Made by a program: the position numbers and the translations under genes. 52,864 nucleotides of DNA from a virus. The stretch spans positions 1 to 52,864 of IMG/VR virus record IMGVR_UViG_3300030419_003351; one strand, 5' to 3'. A model generated the notes under the pieces. It was not told where the DNA came from. It worked only from the letters and a program-made list of their open reading frames with translations, and did no database searches. Positions 7,335-13,652 of the stretch are shown here, one piece after another; position 1 is the stretch's first letter, and each line of letters opens with the position of its first letter.

Positions 7335-7368
7335 TAAAGAAAGCCCATACATCAGAGGATGCAGGGCT
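7335..7368 (-). terminator. Intrinsic terminator of 7380-7544
   Basis: On the minus strand AGCCC pairs with GGGCT (7368-7364 with 7346-7342), extended by TGCATC with GATGTA around a CTCT loop, then TTCTTT. It sits 12 bases past the stop. Confidence 0.75.
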
Positions 7369-7379
7369 ATTCGAGGCCA

Positions 7380-7544
7380 TTAGCCTTTAACAGTAGTTTC
7401 TATCCAGTAGTGATCTTCGCCAAGAGTATTAACTAAATCTTCAGCATCAGATTGTTCGTAATAAATCTCTACTAGATCATCATTCTTATTTAATACTACA
7501 TAAACATAATTGTGTGATGGTGGTGGTTGGTTTTCATATACCAT
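7380..7544 (-). CDS. Small hypothetical protein (54 aa)
   Basis: An AGGAG site six bases before the ATG at 7544 opens MVYENQPPPSHNYVYVVLNK..., followed by an acidic helix (YYEQSDAEDLVNTL) and a WIETTVKG end. The gene has its own promoter (7579-7607) and its own terminator, a complete one-gene unit. The strand-helix-strand pattern suggests a small folded domain; no known family. Confidence 0.65.
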   Translation of the reverse strand: MVYENQPPPSHNYVYVVLNKNDDLVEIYYEQSDAEDLVNTLGEDHYWIETTVKG

Positions 7545-7578
7545 ATCATACTCCTAAGTGTGGTTGGTTTATATGTTA

Positions 7579-7607
7579 ATTATACTATATACATCGTCAT
7601 TTGTCAA
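7579..7607 (-). promoter_or_regulatory. Early sigma-70 promoter with CGAT spacer
   Basis: TTGACA (7607-7602), 17-base spacer with ACGATGTA, TATAAT (7584-7579). Single-gene unit 7544-7380. Confidence 0.9.
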
Positions 7608-7633
7608 CCCTTAACTTTAATAAAAATCCAAAA

Positions 7634-7685
7634 TTGGCTGACTGGTGCTTATGGGGTGCGACTCTTTATTATTTAGGCACGACAA
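7634..7685. repeat. Dispersed copy of the 60-bp repeat
   Basis: TGGCTGACTGG..TTATGGGG.GCGACTCTTTA..GGCACGACAA matches units of the array at 7141 over about 50 bases; two further GGCTGACTCTA fragments follow to about 7717. The rest of the 7545-8010 gap holds the GC-rich element and a terminator; no gene is visible in it. Confidence 0.7.
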
Positions 7686-7819
7686 ATTGGCTGACTCTAG
7701 GAAGTGGCTGACTCTAAGGCAATACCTAACTGCTCTGAAAAGAAGGGAAGAGACAAGAACAGGGAGGATGACGGAGGGGGAAGTTGCGGCGGTAAAAGCG
7801 AAAAAATATTGGCACGTTG

Positions 7820-7872
7820 TTTGCGGGGGACAATTTTGTAGGCCGCCCGCATTTGCGGGTTTGTCAACCCCT
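7820..7872. repeat. GC-rich intergenic element, copy A
   Basis: TTTGCGGGGGACAATTTTG followed by GGCCGCCCGCATTTGCGGG and TTTGTCAACCCC. The minus strand can form CCCGC-AAAT-GCGGG. It belongs to the eight-member family described in the findings. Confidence 0.65.
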
Positions 7873-7954
7873 ATTCCCTAAAAACTTCAGAAAAAATACC
7901 AATAAAAAGAGCGACAATAAAAAGTAGAAGAAAAAACATATTTCACCCCATAAA

Positions 7955-7991
7955 TAAAAAACCCCACCGGTAGACAAGTCCACCGGCAGGG
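7955..7991 (-). terminator. Intrinsic terminator of the DUF932 gene
   Basis: Minus strand CCCTGCCGGT and ACCGGTGGGG pair around GGACTTGTCT and run into TTTTTT, 20 bases past the stop at 8011. Confidence 0.8.
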
Positions 7992-8010
7992 ATCTCGAAA
8001 GGGGTACTGA

Positions 8011-8937
8011 TTAAGCGGCCAATTCCAGTGCGAGCCTTTCAGCGTCCCGCACTTCTTTGGAATTAGAAGCCCGAAGGATTCTATCAAAGTCACCCTTGAA
8101 ACCTTCTTTGGCTTGTGCATCATGCTGGACAAATCCCTGAATGGCGTTATACGCTTCCCAAGCGGAAACAGTTTCAACCATAGCAGGACGGCCAGTGATG
8201 TTACGCTCTTTATTGAGACGCTTCCAGATTGCCTCAGTACGATTTTGGTGAGTCGTCACCGCCCGTACTGCTTGACCAGTTGCGGCTAACGCAAGCTGTT
8301 CTGGACTTGGTTGACCGTAAATCTGATTAAGAAAATCAGTCATGCGAACCTCAGTGGATTCGAGACGGTCAATAACGTCGGTCAGAGTTGACCAGCTATT
8401 TTTGAGAGTCTCAAACGTAGCGATTAATTCGTCCATGTTGGAACGCAAGCCGGAAGTGTGACGAATGGAAACGGTTGTACCGTTGACCATACGCATCATA
8501 GCAAGATTGCTACACGCATCACGGAAATAGCCCATAGTAGCGGTAAACGCTTTACCATCATAACCGGCGTTAATCATCACGCGAGGCCATACGTTATCCG
8601 TATCACGATCCTTATAGATCGACCGTCGCTGTTCAGCGGTCGGTTGAATAGAAACGTAATGCCCATTTCGGAAGTGAGTATTGCAAGCGATCTCACCGTC
8701 AAACGCTTCGCCAGCGGCATCGACTAACGCACAAACGTCATCAGTCGTATGGGGAACGTAGCGAGGTGAAACGGATTTCACGCCCTTGAGATAACCCGTA
8801 TCAGAACGGAACAAACCGTACTGATCGGTTGGCAAAACCTCCGTACCCATGACGGCGGATAGCGGATATTTTTCAACGTCGAAATTGAAGTCAGAACGAA
8901 CGGAAGCGGAAACGTCTTGTGCTTGAATGTTACTCAT
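8011..8937 (-). CDS. DUF932-family phage/plasmid-like protein
   Basis: 308 residues resembling the DUF932 / phage-plasmid-like family: an N-terminal FDVEKYPLSAVMG-type start, a middle QPTAEQR...YKDRDTDNVWPRVMINAGYDG, the conserved CSNLAMMR (about 140) and a RHTSG turn (about 160), then a helical C-terminus. The family occurs in many phages and plasmids and has no established activity. I start at the ATG at 8937, because GAAAGGG precedes it by about six bases; a start five codons earlier would put the ribosome site inside the gene. Single-gene unit with its own promoter and terminator. Confidence 0.8.
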   Translation of the reverse strand: MSNIQAQDVSASVRSDFNFDVEKYPLSAVMGTEVLPTDQYGLFRSDTGYLKGVKSVSPRYVPHTTDDVCALVDAAGEAFDGEIACNTHFRNGHYVSIQPTAEQRRSIYKDRDTDNVWPRVMINAGYDGKAFTATMGYFRDACSNLAMMRMVNGTTVSIRHTSGLRSNMDELIATFETLKNSWSTLTDVIDRLESTEVRMTDFLNQIYGQPSPEQLALAATGQAVRAVTTHQNRTEAIWKRLNKERNITGRPAMVETVSAWEAYNAIQGFVQHDAQAKEGFKGDFDRILRASNSKEVRDAERLALELAA

Positions 8938-8979
8938 AGTAAACCCTTTCAAAATTGTGAAACTAAATCTTACACTCTC

Positions 8980-9007
8980 ATTATACTATATATCGGCTAG
9001 ATGTCAA
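8980..9007 (-). promoter_or_regulatory. Early sigma-70 promoter with CGATA spacer
   Basis: TTGACA (9007-9002), 16-base spacer with CCGATATATAG, TATAAT (8985-8980). It drives the DUF932 gene. Confidence 0.92.
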
Positions 9008-9088
9008 GCGATTCTTTAATCTTTTTTGGACTTTTTTTATTTTGGACTTTTTTGGCCGATTGTAGATTTTTCCTATTGACAAACCGGA

Positions 9089-9110
9089 TTTTGCGGGCAG
9101 CCCCCAAAAT
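9089..9110. repeat. GC-rich intergenic element, copy B
   Basis: TTTTGCGGGCAGCCCCCAAA, a copy of the GC-rich family between the structured element at 9125-9250 and the DUF932 promoter. Confidence 0.6.
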
Positions 9111-9124
9111 ATTTCCAAGGTCAA

Positions 9125-9250
9125 CCGGCGACCCTCATGTTGGCGATGAGAGATCATTTATCTCCTGTTATCCCGCCGCCCTCTCTCACCTTACAGTTTA
9201 CCGCTGTTAGCGTAAGCGACGGGCAGGCAACCAACATAAAGGTCAACCGG
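9125..9250 (-). ncRNA. Structured RNA element with 15-bp closing stem
   Basis: CCGG (9125-9128), GACC (9130-9133) and ATGTTGG (9137-9143) pair with CCGG (9247-9250), GGTC (9241-9244) and CCAACAT (9231-9237). Inside, CCTG/CAGG and CCCG/CGGG make a second stem (9164-9175 with 9220-9227), and GAGAT-ATCTC (9150-9164) a hairpin. No gene fits. It lies in the 3' region of the 9976 to 9269 unit, so I assign it to the minus strand. The GCCGGTTGACC arms recur in the terminator at 10218-10250. Confidence 0.5.
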
Positions 9251-9268
9251 CATCTCTTGAAAGGAATA

Positions 9269-9499
9269 CTAGTCCTCGTGAGGCATCGTGCAATATACCT
9301 CGTAAGGTGTAGCGGCATAGGTCATTTGTGAATGGTCATCTTCCCACCATCCTACAAAGCCCTTTACCCCACCGGCAGAAGCAACTTCAAAACAGGCGAT
9401 GCGGTCGTTCGTTTGCTCCGCTAATTTACAGGTGCCTTCTTGACGAATCATTTTTTTTACAAAGCTATTAAATCTAGTAATACTTCCTACTTCGTCCAT
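9269..9499 (-). CDS. Hypothetical protein (76 aa)
   Basis: An AGGGG site precedes the ATG. The product (MDEVGSITRFNSFVKKM...) has a GVKGFVGWWEDDHSQM segment near the middle and an acidic C-terminus, with no recognised motif. It is nine bases downstream of the preceding stop, so it is the second gene of the unit from 10003-10030. Confidence 0.6.
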   Translation of the reverse strand: MDEVGSITRFNSFVKKMIRQEGTCKLAEQTNDRIACFEVASAGGVKGFVGWWEDDHSQMTYAATPYEVYCTMPHED

Positions 9500-9508
9500 G
9501 ATAATCCC

Positions 9509-9976
9509 CTAATGAAAAAATGGTGGTTTGTGACTGAAGGCCAACACCCTATTGTCAAGGATTGACAAGTCGGCATAGTCAGCGTTCTCTATTGGGCTTG
9601 CGTCATACTGCTTGATGAAGGTGTCGCAGGTGTATGGGTTGTAGTAGACTTGCTCCCATCGTGTTTCACCGTTTTCGATTTGCTGATCAGTGAGATGACC
9701 GTCAACCTTTTGGTCGGTCGTACGAGTATCAACCACATAGCCCTCAACAAACGCATGTACGTTCTTCTTCTGTTCATCCCTGACTCTCCTTTGTCCAGCC
9801 TTGGACACAATGAATTGACAACTTCTTAATGTAACATTTTCTGCATGACAGCGAACGATGCCGCCTTGCTTTACACTGTAGCAATCCCGATGCAGATTAC
9901 GATATACTCGCACCTTCTTTGTGGTGTCGATATGCTCTGCAATCTCAAAGCTCTTTTGTGTGCGTGGTTTCTTCAT
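9509..9976 (-). CDS. Hypothetical protein (155 aa)
   Basis: The N-terminal half (VRVYRNLHRDCYSVKQGGIVRCHAENVTLR...VSKAGQRRVRDEQKKNVHAFVEG) contains short beta-like repeats and basic residues. This pattern is shared by a family of hypothetical phage proteins of the type VxVYRNLHxxxxSVxxxGxV; I know no function. GAAAGG precedes the ATG and the promoter lies 27 bases above. First gene of its unit. Confidence 0.65.
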   Translation of the reverse strand: MKKPRTQKSFEIAEHIDTTKKVRVYRNLHRDCYSVKQGGIVRCHAENVTLRSCQFIVSKAGQRRVRDEQKKNVHAFVEGYVVDTRTTDQKVDGHLTDQQIENGETRWEQVYYNPYTCDTFIKQYDASPIENADYADLSILDNRVLAFSHKPPFFH

Positions 9977-10002
9977 AACTTTTCCTTTCGTGTTATACTA
10001 CC

Positions 10003-10030
10003 ATTATAATATATATATCGTCATTGTCAA
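10003..10030 (-). promoter_or_regulatory. Early sigma-70 promoter with CGATA spacer
   Basis: TTGACA (10030-10025), 16-base spacer with ACGATATATATA, TATAAT (10008-10003). It drives 9976 to 9269. Confidence 0.92.
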
Positions 10031-10091
10031 ATAAAATCTTCACATAAAACCATGTTTTTTGCCGGATTAATCTAAAAAGTTTTGGCACGAC

Positions 10092-10116
10092 TTTTGCACC
10101 CCGCCCCCAAAATTTT
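10092..10116. repeat. GC-rich intergenic element, copy C
   Basis: TTTTGCACCCCGCCCCCAAAA, a diverged copy of the GC-rich family, preceded by GGCACGAC as in copy A's neighbourhood. Confidence 0.5.
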
Positions 10117-10217
10117 ATAAAACGAACAATACAATCTCAATACACAAAACCAAAACCGGCACGCAAATAAGATTCCATAATAATATTTTATATTCTAAAG
10201 ACATAACCAACACCTAT

Positions 10218-10250
10218 AAAAAACCGGCGACCCCCGGAGGGGTCAACCGG
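10218..10250 (-). terminator. Intrinsic terminator of 10269-10547
   Basis: Minus strand CCGG-TT-GACCCC-TCCG-GGGGTC-G-CCGG then TTTTTT: a near-perfect stem of ten pairs followed by a U run, 18 bases past the stop. Confidence 0.88.
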
Positions 10251-10268
10251 CACACACAACACGAATGA

Positions 10269-10547
10269 CTAAGCCGGTAGGAACGGCGAAACCAGAGAAC
10301 CCACAAACGGGATTTTGATTCCCCAATTCTGACGCTCTTTGTAGAACGCCTTCATACCGTCACGGGTTTGCACCGTGTCAAGGTCTCTCGACCGTTTGAA
10401 CTCGGGGTCATGCTTGCGGTATGCTCCCGTGATGGTTTCCCAACTGAGCGGGTGCTTGTTGGTATTGCGTCGGGATTGTAAAACACCCCAACGAAACTTT
10501 GCACCATCAACCGGCTGTTTGTAACTAAATAAAACTAAACTTTTCAT
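10269..10547 (-). CDS. Basic hypothetical protein (92 aa)
   Basis: The protein starts MKSLVLFSYKQPVDGAKFRW and is basic, with a WETITGAYRKHDPEFKRSRDLDTVQTRDGM core and a hydrophobic end (IPFVGSLVSPFLPA). GAGCG lies upstream of the ATG. It follows the gp88-like gene by 73 bases with no new promoter visible and ends at a strong terminator, so the two form one unit. I do not recognise the family. Confidence 0.6.
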   Translation of the reverse strand: MKSLVLFSYKQPVDGAKFRWGVLQSRRNTNKHPLSWETITGAYRKHDPEFKRSRDLDTVQTRDGMKAFYKERQNWGIKIPFVGSLVSPFLPA

Positions 10548-10620
10548 CTTTGATTCGCTCCTGCAATTAAAAAACTTAAACCACTAAATAACGCTGCTAT
10601 TAGAAATAGATATAAATATA

Positions 10621-11403
10621 TCAACTCATCTTCACCTTTCTGCTATAGGAATGTTTAACCTTATCTCGTTTGAGAACCTTTAACGCTTCCGCTGCTCTTG
10701 AATCTTTTGGCTGTGTGCCATGAAGCAATAAAGCAAAATCGTTGTTTCGTAATGATGGACGGGCTGCGTGACTATCATCATGGTCGATGTCTAACCCTAA
10801 CGCTACCGCTTCCGCTTCGCTATATACTACCTTGCTTGAACGTAAATCAAACTCTTCGATTAAGTGGTCATGTGTTCCACCGTATGAAGCAGTTAAAACA
10901 AAGTTATGCAAAACAGGAAACTCGTTGATTGCAAGCCAGAACCTTAGCGATTTGGTATAGGCGTAGAATAGCGTATTAGGATTGAGTAGGGCGATTGTAT
11001 ACCACGCTTCCATGTACTGCTGATTGAAGAAATCACCCGCAACATGAATCCGAACAATACCGGCATTGGCGGGTAATGATTGATTGATAACGTCAACCAT
11101 CTCACCGCATGATAGTTTACGCAACACGTCAAAATTATGCTTGCGTAAATTGTAAACGCCGTTATACTGTACTTCCTGAGAAGCTGAGAAGCAACGGAAC
11201 TCTGTATCTTTTCCGTCTTTGATTTTACGTTTGCCGTTCGGTTGGACTACTGCCTTTGATAGGCATTGTTTGGCAAAGGGGCAAGAGAAGCCACTGAGAA
11301 GGTCAAGAGAATAAACTTTTTTCTTGTCGGTCAAATATTCCGATAGTTCGGAAACTTGTTTTAGTGCTTCGATTTTAGCATTGGCATTTGAGAATTTTAG
11401 CAT
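10621..11403 (-). CDS. gp88-family phage protein
   Basis: 260 residues with the marks of the phage gene-product-88 family: an N-terminal SLDLLSGFSCPFAKQC (Cys41, Cys47), then EFRCFSAS (Cys71), a basic QYNGVYNLRKHN, and a conserved RIHVAGDFFNQQYMEAW...NTLFYAYTKS block at about 117-152. The clustered cysteines could bind a metal or an iron-sulfur cluster; the family's function is not established to my knowledge. The start is an ATG at 11403 behind GGAGCGAATCACA. The promoter at 11439-11466 lies close upstream. The length is usual for the family. Confidence 0.75.
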   Translation of the reverse strand: MLKFSNANAKIEALKQVSELSEYLTDKKKVYSLDLLSGFSCPFAKQCLSKAVVQPNGKRKIKDGKDTEFRCFSASQEVQYNGVYNLRKHNFDVLRKLSCGEMVDVINQSLPANAGIVRIHVAGDFFNQQYMEAWYTIALLNPNTLFYAYTKSLRFWLAINEFPVLHNFVLTASYGGTHDHLIEEFDLRSSKVVYSEAEAVALGLDIDHDDSHAARPSLRNNDFALLLHGTQPKDSRAAEALKVLKRDKVKHSYSRKVKMS

Positions 11404-11438
11404 TGTGATTCGCTCCGTGTGTTGTGTGATACTTCTCT

Positions 11439-11466
11439 ATTATACTATATATTATCGGAATGTCAA
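11439..11466 (-). promoter_or_regulatory. Early sigma-70 promoter with CGATA spacer
   Basis: TTGACA (11466-11461), 16-base spacer with CCGATAATATA, TATAAT (11444-11439). It drives the gp88-like gene and 10547-10269. Confidence 0.92.
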
Positions 11467-11500
11467 GAGGTAATCTTTAACTTTTTTCCGTTTTTTTGTA

Positions 11501-11593
11501 TGGCGGACGGGGTGGGGAATCGAACCCCACACATGTAGGCACTGAGTCGGATTAGGTCTGAGCAACCCCGCAACTTTCTCGCCCATCGCGTCC
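11501..11593 (-). ncRNA. tRNA-like RNA with canonical T-arm and encoded CCA
   Basis: The 3' end shows a T-arm (GTGGGG-TTCGATT-CCCCAC, 7-base loop), an acceptor 3' strand CCCGTCC, G and an encoded CCA; GGACGCG at 11593-11587 pairs with the acceptor strand with one mismatch. Between them GCGA-GAAAG-TTGC and GGGTT-(10 bases)-AATCC could be D- and anticodon-like arms. The D-loop lacks GG, no 7-base anticodon loop with U33 forms, and T stem plus acceptor is 13 bp, so I cannot assign an amino acid. It has its own promoter at 11661-11688 and no gene lies between. It may be a degenerate tRNA, an unusual tRNA or a tRNA mimic. Confidence 0.55.
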
Positions 11594-11660
11594 GATAGCC
11601 TTTACTCGTTGTCAATCCTGTCAGTGTCTCATCCTACAAGACCACTTCCCGAACACTTCC

Positions 11661-11688
11661 ATTATATATTATATCGGCTATTTGTCAA
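11661..11688 (-). promoter_or_regulatory. Early sigma-70 promoter of the tRNA-like RNA
   Basis: TTGACA (11688-11683), 16-base spacer with CCGATATAA, TATAAT (11666-11661). Predicted start near 11654, about 60 bases before the tRNA-like 5' end; no reading frame lies between. Confidence 0.88.
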
Positions 11689-11728
11689 GGGGAACTTCAG
11701 TATTTTCTCAAAAAAAAGCAAAAAAAAA

Positions 11729-11766
11729 TTTTGCGGCCCGCCCACAAAACCTGCTTTGTCAACCCC
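11729..11766. repeat. GC-rich intergenic element, copy D
   Basis: TTTTGCGGCCCGCCCACAAAA followed by TTTGTCAACCCC; the GC-rich core and the distal GTCAACCCC are both kept. It lies between the terminator of 11845-12048 and the tRNA-like promoter. Confidence 0.65.
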
Positions 11767-11784
11767 AAAACCTTAAAAAAATCG

Positions 11785-11813
11785 TGAAAAAGGGAAAGGG
11801 GCATTGCTGCCCC
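11785..11813 (-). terminator. Intrinsic terminator of the 12422 to 11845 unit
   Basis: Minus strand GGGGCA-GCAA-TGCCCC (11813-11798) followed by TTTCCCTTTTT: a GNRA-capped hairpin with a U-rich tail. Confidence 0.75.
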
Positions 11814-11844
11814 GATCCCCCACAACACGAAAGGTTAGCTTTGT

Positions 11845-12048
11845 TTAGAGTGAAGCCACACACTTTGCAATGGACAATGAGCGAATTTGCCCATTATTTT
11901 CCTGAACGGTGATACCCCGTCCACTCGGCCCTGTAAAGCTGGCGAGCTTTTTGCCCTCAACTTTTCGCAGGACATTCTTTTTTCCTCCTACAGGATAGAG
12001 GAAAGAAACTTTGCGTTCGTTACGCTTACTATAGAGATCGTTCAACAT
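11845..12048 (-). CDS. Small basic hypothetical protein (67 aa)
   Basis: A basic protein (MLNDLYSKRNERKVSFLYPVGGKKNVLRKVEGK...) with alternating beta-like segments and a GPSGRGITVQENNG turn, suggesting a small barrel. AAAGG lies seven bases before the ATG, and the start overlaps the upstream stop. Third gene of a three-gene unit ending in the terminator at 11785-11813. It resembles its neighbour (12029-12193) in being a short beta-rich protein about internal turns, but similarity is weak. Confidence 0.6.
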   Translation of the reverse strand: MLNDLYSKRNERKVSFLYPVGGKKNVLRKVEGKKLASFTGPSGRGITVQENNGQIRSLSIAKCVASL

Positions 12049-12193
12049 TGATAAACCTTTCTACTTGTGAAAAAGAAAACTGTTTGACACCTTCCGCAGT
12101 GTCGATCAAAACATGGTCGCTCTTTATGGCAACAACCGTTCCAGCGGGAAATTTAGTACCGATTCCCACAATCGGCTTTTGACTACTACTCAT
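12029..12193 (-). CDS. Small beta-rich hypothetical protein (54 aa)
   Basis: I start at the ATG at 12193 (MSSSQKPIVGIGTKF...), which overlaps the previous stop as ATGAGTAG; an earlier in-frame start lies deep inside the upstream gene. The pattern KFPAGTVVAIKSDHVLIDTAEGVKQFSFSQVERF alternates hydrophobic residues as in a small SH3-like barrel. Operon from 12543-12570. No family assigned. Confidence 0.6.
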   Translation of the reverse strand: MSSSQKPIVGIGTKFPAGTVVAIKSDHVLIDTAEGVKQFSFSQVERFINVERSL

Positions 12194-12422
12194 CTTCTGA
12201 TGACTCCTCTTGTGCAAGTTTATGAGCTTCCTCGACTCGTGAAGCCGCAAGTTCTGTCAGCTTATCGCCCAACTTCTTGTGAAGCTGTTTCATGACTTCC
12301 TCTGACATCGTGAAGACAACCTTGTCTTCTCCTGCGTAAAGCTCTACTTCGTTGTCGGACTTCCAAGTGGAAACATAGCTGTGTGAGATCTGTCCAAAAT
12401 CTACTGTTTGTGAAATCTTCAT
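12186..12422 (-). CDS. Hypothetical protein (78 aa)
   Basis: The N-terminal half has beta-like strands (VDFGQISHSYVSTWKSDNEVELYAGEDKVVFTM) and the C-terminal half is a charged helix ending EESSEDE. GGAGAAG precedes the ATG. First gene below the promoter at 12543-12570, with about 110 bases of untranslated leader. Function unknown. Confidence 0.65.
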   Translation of the reverse strand: MKISQTVDFGQISHSYVSTWKSDNEVELYAGEDKVVFTMSEEVMKQLHKKLGDKLTELAASRVEEAHKLAQEESSEDE

Positions 12423-12542
12423 AAGACTTCTCCTTTCAAAAATGTTGCGGATGCAGTGGCTCTTAACCCTAACTCACTTGCTTGATATTATTCGCCTCAA
12501 GACGGGCGGGTGAGTTCCAGTTCCGTGTCGTGTTACACTACC

Positions 12543-12570
12543 ATTATACTATAATTATCGTCAATGTCAA
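12543..12570 (-). promoter_or_regulatory. Early sigma-70 promoter with CGATA spacer
   Basis: TTGACA (12570-12565), 16-base spacer with ACGATAATTA, TATAAT (12548-12543). The -35 contains the TGA stop of the gene at 12567-12734. Confidence 0.92.
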
Positions 12571-12734
12571 GCGGTTTCTTTAGCAATTTCCAGAATAATT
12601 TTAGATTCTTTTGCAAGTTCTGAATCTTTGTCGATATACAGAGAACCTGCTACTCCCTGTTGAGCAGCACCTACGCTTGCCGCATAACGAATTTTACTTT
12701 TAGTTTCTTTGTCTTTGAGGAATGTTAAACTCAT
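12567..12734 (-). CDS. Small hypothetical protein (55 aa)
   Basis: AAAGG precedes the ATG at 12734 by about ten bases. The protein (MSLTFLKDKETKSKIRYAASVGAAQQGVAGS...) reads as two helices linked by a glycine-rich turn, with a SLYIDKDSEL segment. Its stop codon TGA is embedded in the TTGACA -35 of the next promoter, so gene end and promoter cannot be separated. Second gene of the unit from 12913-12940. Confidence 0.65.
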   Translation of the reverse strand: MSLTFLKDKETKSKIRYAASVGAAQQGVAGSLYIDKDSELAKESKIILEIAKETA

Positions 12735-12753
12735 AACTTTCTACCTTTCAATG

Positions 12754-12906
12754 TTAAACATCTGCTTGCCACGCACGACGTTGTGCTTGGCGTGTACGGA
12801 TTCGCTTAGGCCGGTTGTCATGCACTTGATGCGTGTTGGCCTGATGGCCGACTGACGGTTTCCCGACCTTAATCTTGAGCGTTATTGTTTTCTTGTTGTT
12901 TCTCAT
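12754..12906 (-). CDS. Small very basic protein (50 aa), apparently leaderless
   Basis: 50 residues (MRNNKKTITLKIKVGK...) ending in an arginine-rich helix (NRPKRIRTRQAQRRAWQ), which would suit binding to nucleic acid. The A of the ATG (12906) lies exactly seven bases below the -10 hexamer, where transcription is expected to start, and no ribosome site is present, so the mRNA is probably leaderless. The next gene has a normal ribosome site. Confidence 0.6.
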   Translation of the reverse strand: MRNNKKTITLKIKVGKPSVGHQANTHQVHDNRPKRIRTRQAQRRAWQADV

Positions 12907-12912
12907 ACTCTT

Positions 12913-12940
12913 ATTATACTATATATATCGTCGTTGTCAA
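12913..12940 (-). promoter_or_regulatory. Early sigma-70 promoter with CGATA spacer
   Basis: TTGACA (12940-12935), 16-base spacer with ACGATATATA, TATAAT (12918-12913). The predicted start coincides with the ATG of 12754-12906. Confidence 0.92.
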
Positions 12941-12964
12941 GTCTTTTCTTTAATCTTTTTTGAA

Positions 12965-13266
12965 TTTTTTGCTGACTTTGGCTGACTGGTCTATATCTGG
13001 CGGTTCTCGGGAGAGATAGGATAAGACAAGCATCACGATGGCAGGCCATTCCATCTGCACCGTAGTTTGCTGCGTCCCTTTTTAAGTTCACTAGGAACCG
13101 GAGTTGACTTACGCCTCGATGCACCCCTAAATCGTCTTACCGATCCTGTCCTTACGTAATGGCTACAAAGGCCTTAAAGGGGTTGTGATGTTGTCTCTGT
13201 GTAAGACGCCTCTTTCGAGGAACCAATTCCAGCGGCGTAGTTCCAACTGGGTTGTAGCTGACTTAC
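12965..13266 (-). ncRNA. Promoter-driven structured noncoding RNA
   Basis: A consensus promoter at 13273-13300 points into about 300 bases without a convincing gene; a 73-codon frame inside runs across the next promoter and lacks a ribosome site. The 5' part has CCAG/CTGG interleaved with GGAAC/GTTCC (about 13244-13217), an H-type pseudoknot pattern, then a CCTC-GAAA-GAGG hairpin. Further on are GTTC-GAAC and GATGG-CCATC hairpins. The 3' end carries a copy of the 60-bp repeat element. The 3' boundary is my estimate. No known RNA family recognised. Confidence 0.55.
12979..13029. repeat. Dispersed copy of the 60-bp repeat element
   Basis: GGCTGACTGG at 12980 and AGATAGGATAAGACAA near 13014 match the two conserved ends of the array units at 7141-7320, with about the same spacing. 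It overlaps the 3' part of the noncoding RNA. Confidence 0.6.
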
Positions 13267-13272
13267 TCCTCC

Positions 13273-13300
13273 ATTATAATATATATCGGCCAAATGTCAA
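13273..13300 (-). promoter_or_regulatory. Early sigma-70 promoter of the structured RNA
   Basis: TTGACA (13300-13295), 16-base spacer with CCGATATATAT, TATAAT (13278-13273). Predicted start 13266. Confidence 0.92.
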
Positions 13301-13377
13301 GGGTATCTTTACAAAATTCTCTAAAAAAAAGAAAAATTCTTTGCGTCGTAAGTCCTTTAATAGCAAGGGTTTACAGC

Positions 13378-13400
13378 AAATTGCGGGCAGCCCCCATTTT
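13378..13400. repeat. GC-rich intergenic element, copy E
   Basis: AAATTGCGGGCAGCCCCCATTTT, close to copy B, just past the stop of 13422-13580. Confidence 0.6.
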
Positions 13401-13421
13401 TTGACTGGCTACCGATAGGAG

Positions 13422-13580
13422 CTAATTACGTTCACGGCGAACCAAACCCAACCGGCGGATAAGACGAACCATAAAACTGATTTTAGTCTGTCGTTCATTT
13501 TCCAATCTCCTTTTTTCAATATTTTCTAATCGTTGATAGTAACGTGATAATTCTACTGCGTGTGCTTTTCTCATTCTCAT
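13422..13580 (-). CDS. Small basic helical protein (52 aa)
   Basis: I start at the ATG at 13580, which overlaps the stop of the membrane microprotein as ATGA; an in-frame ATG 17 codons earlier would run through that gene. The product (MRMRKAHAVELSRYY...) is strongly basic and helical, ending LIRRLGLVRRERN. Fourth gene of the unit from 14336-14364. It could bind nucleic acid or the membrane surface; unproven. Confidence 0.55.
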   Translation of the reverse strand: MRMRKAHAVELSRYYQRLENIEKRRLENERQTKISFMVRLIRRLGLVRRERN

Positions 13581-13642
13581 ATTAACCCCGACACTATACA
13601 ACCGGCAACGAAAGCCAACAAACAAAACCATAACGCATTCAT
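13577..13642 (-). CDS. Single-span membrane microprotein (21 aa)
   Basis: MNALWFCLLAFVAGCIVSGLI is one hydrophobic helix with a small-residue face. An AAAGAG site precedes the ATG, the upstream stop is 11 bases away and the stop overlaps the next start, so it fits the operon exactly. It is too short for any family call; similar one-span microproteins occur at 15944 and 14544. Confidence 0.5.
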   Translation of the reverse strand: MNALWFCLLAFVAGCIVSGLI

Positions 13643-13652
13643 CTGCTCTTTA

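Noticed and set aside
7645-7881. 78-codon plus-strand frame
   Set aside because: It runs across the 60-bp repeat copy and the GC-rich element A, has no good ribosome site and has composition unlike real genes here.
12903-13124. 73-codon minus-strand frame
   Set aside because: It overlaps the structured RNA and the next promoter, and has no ribosome site.
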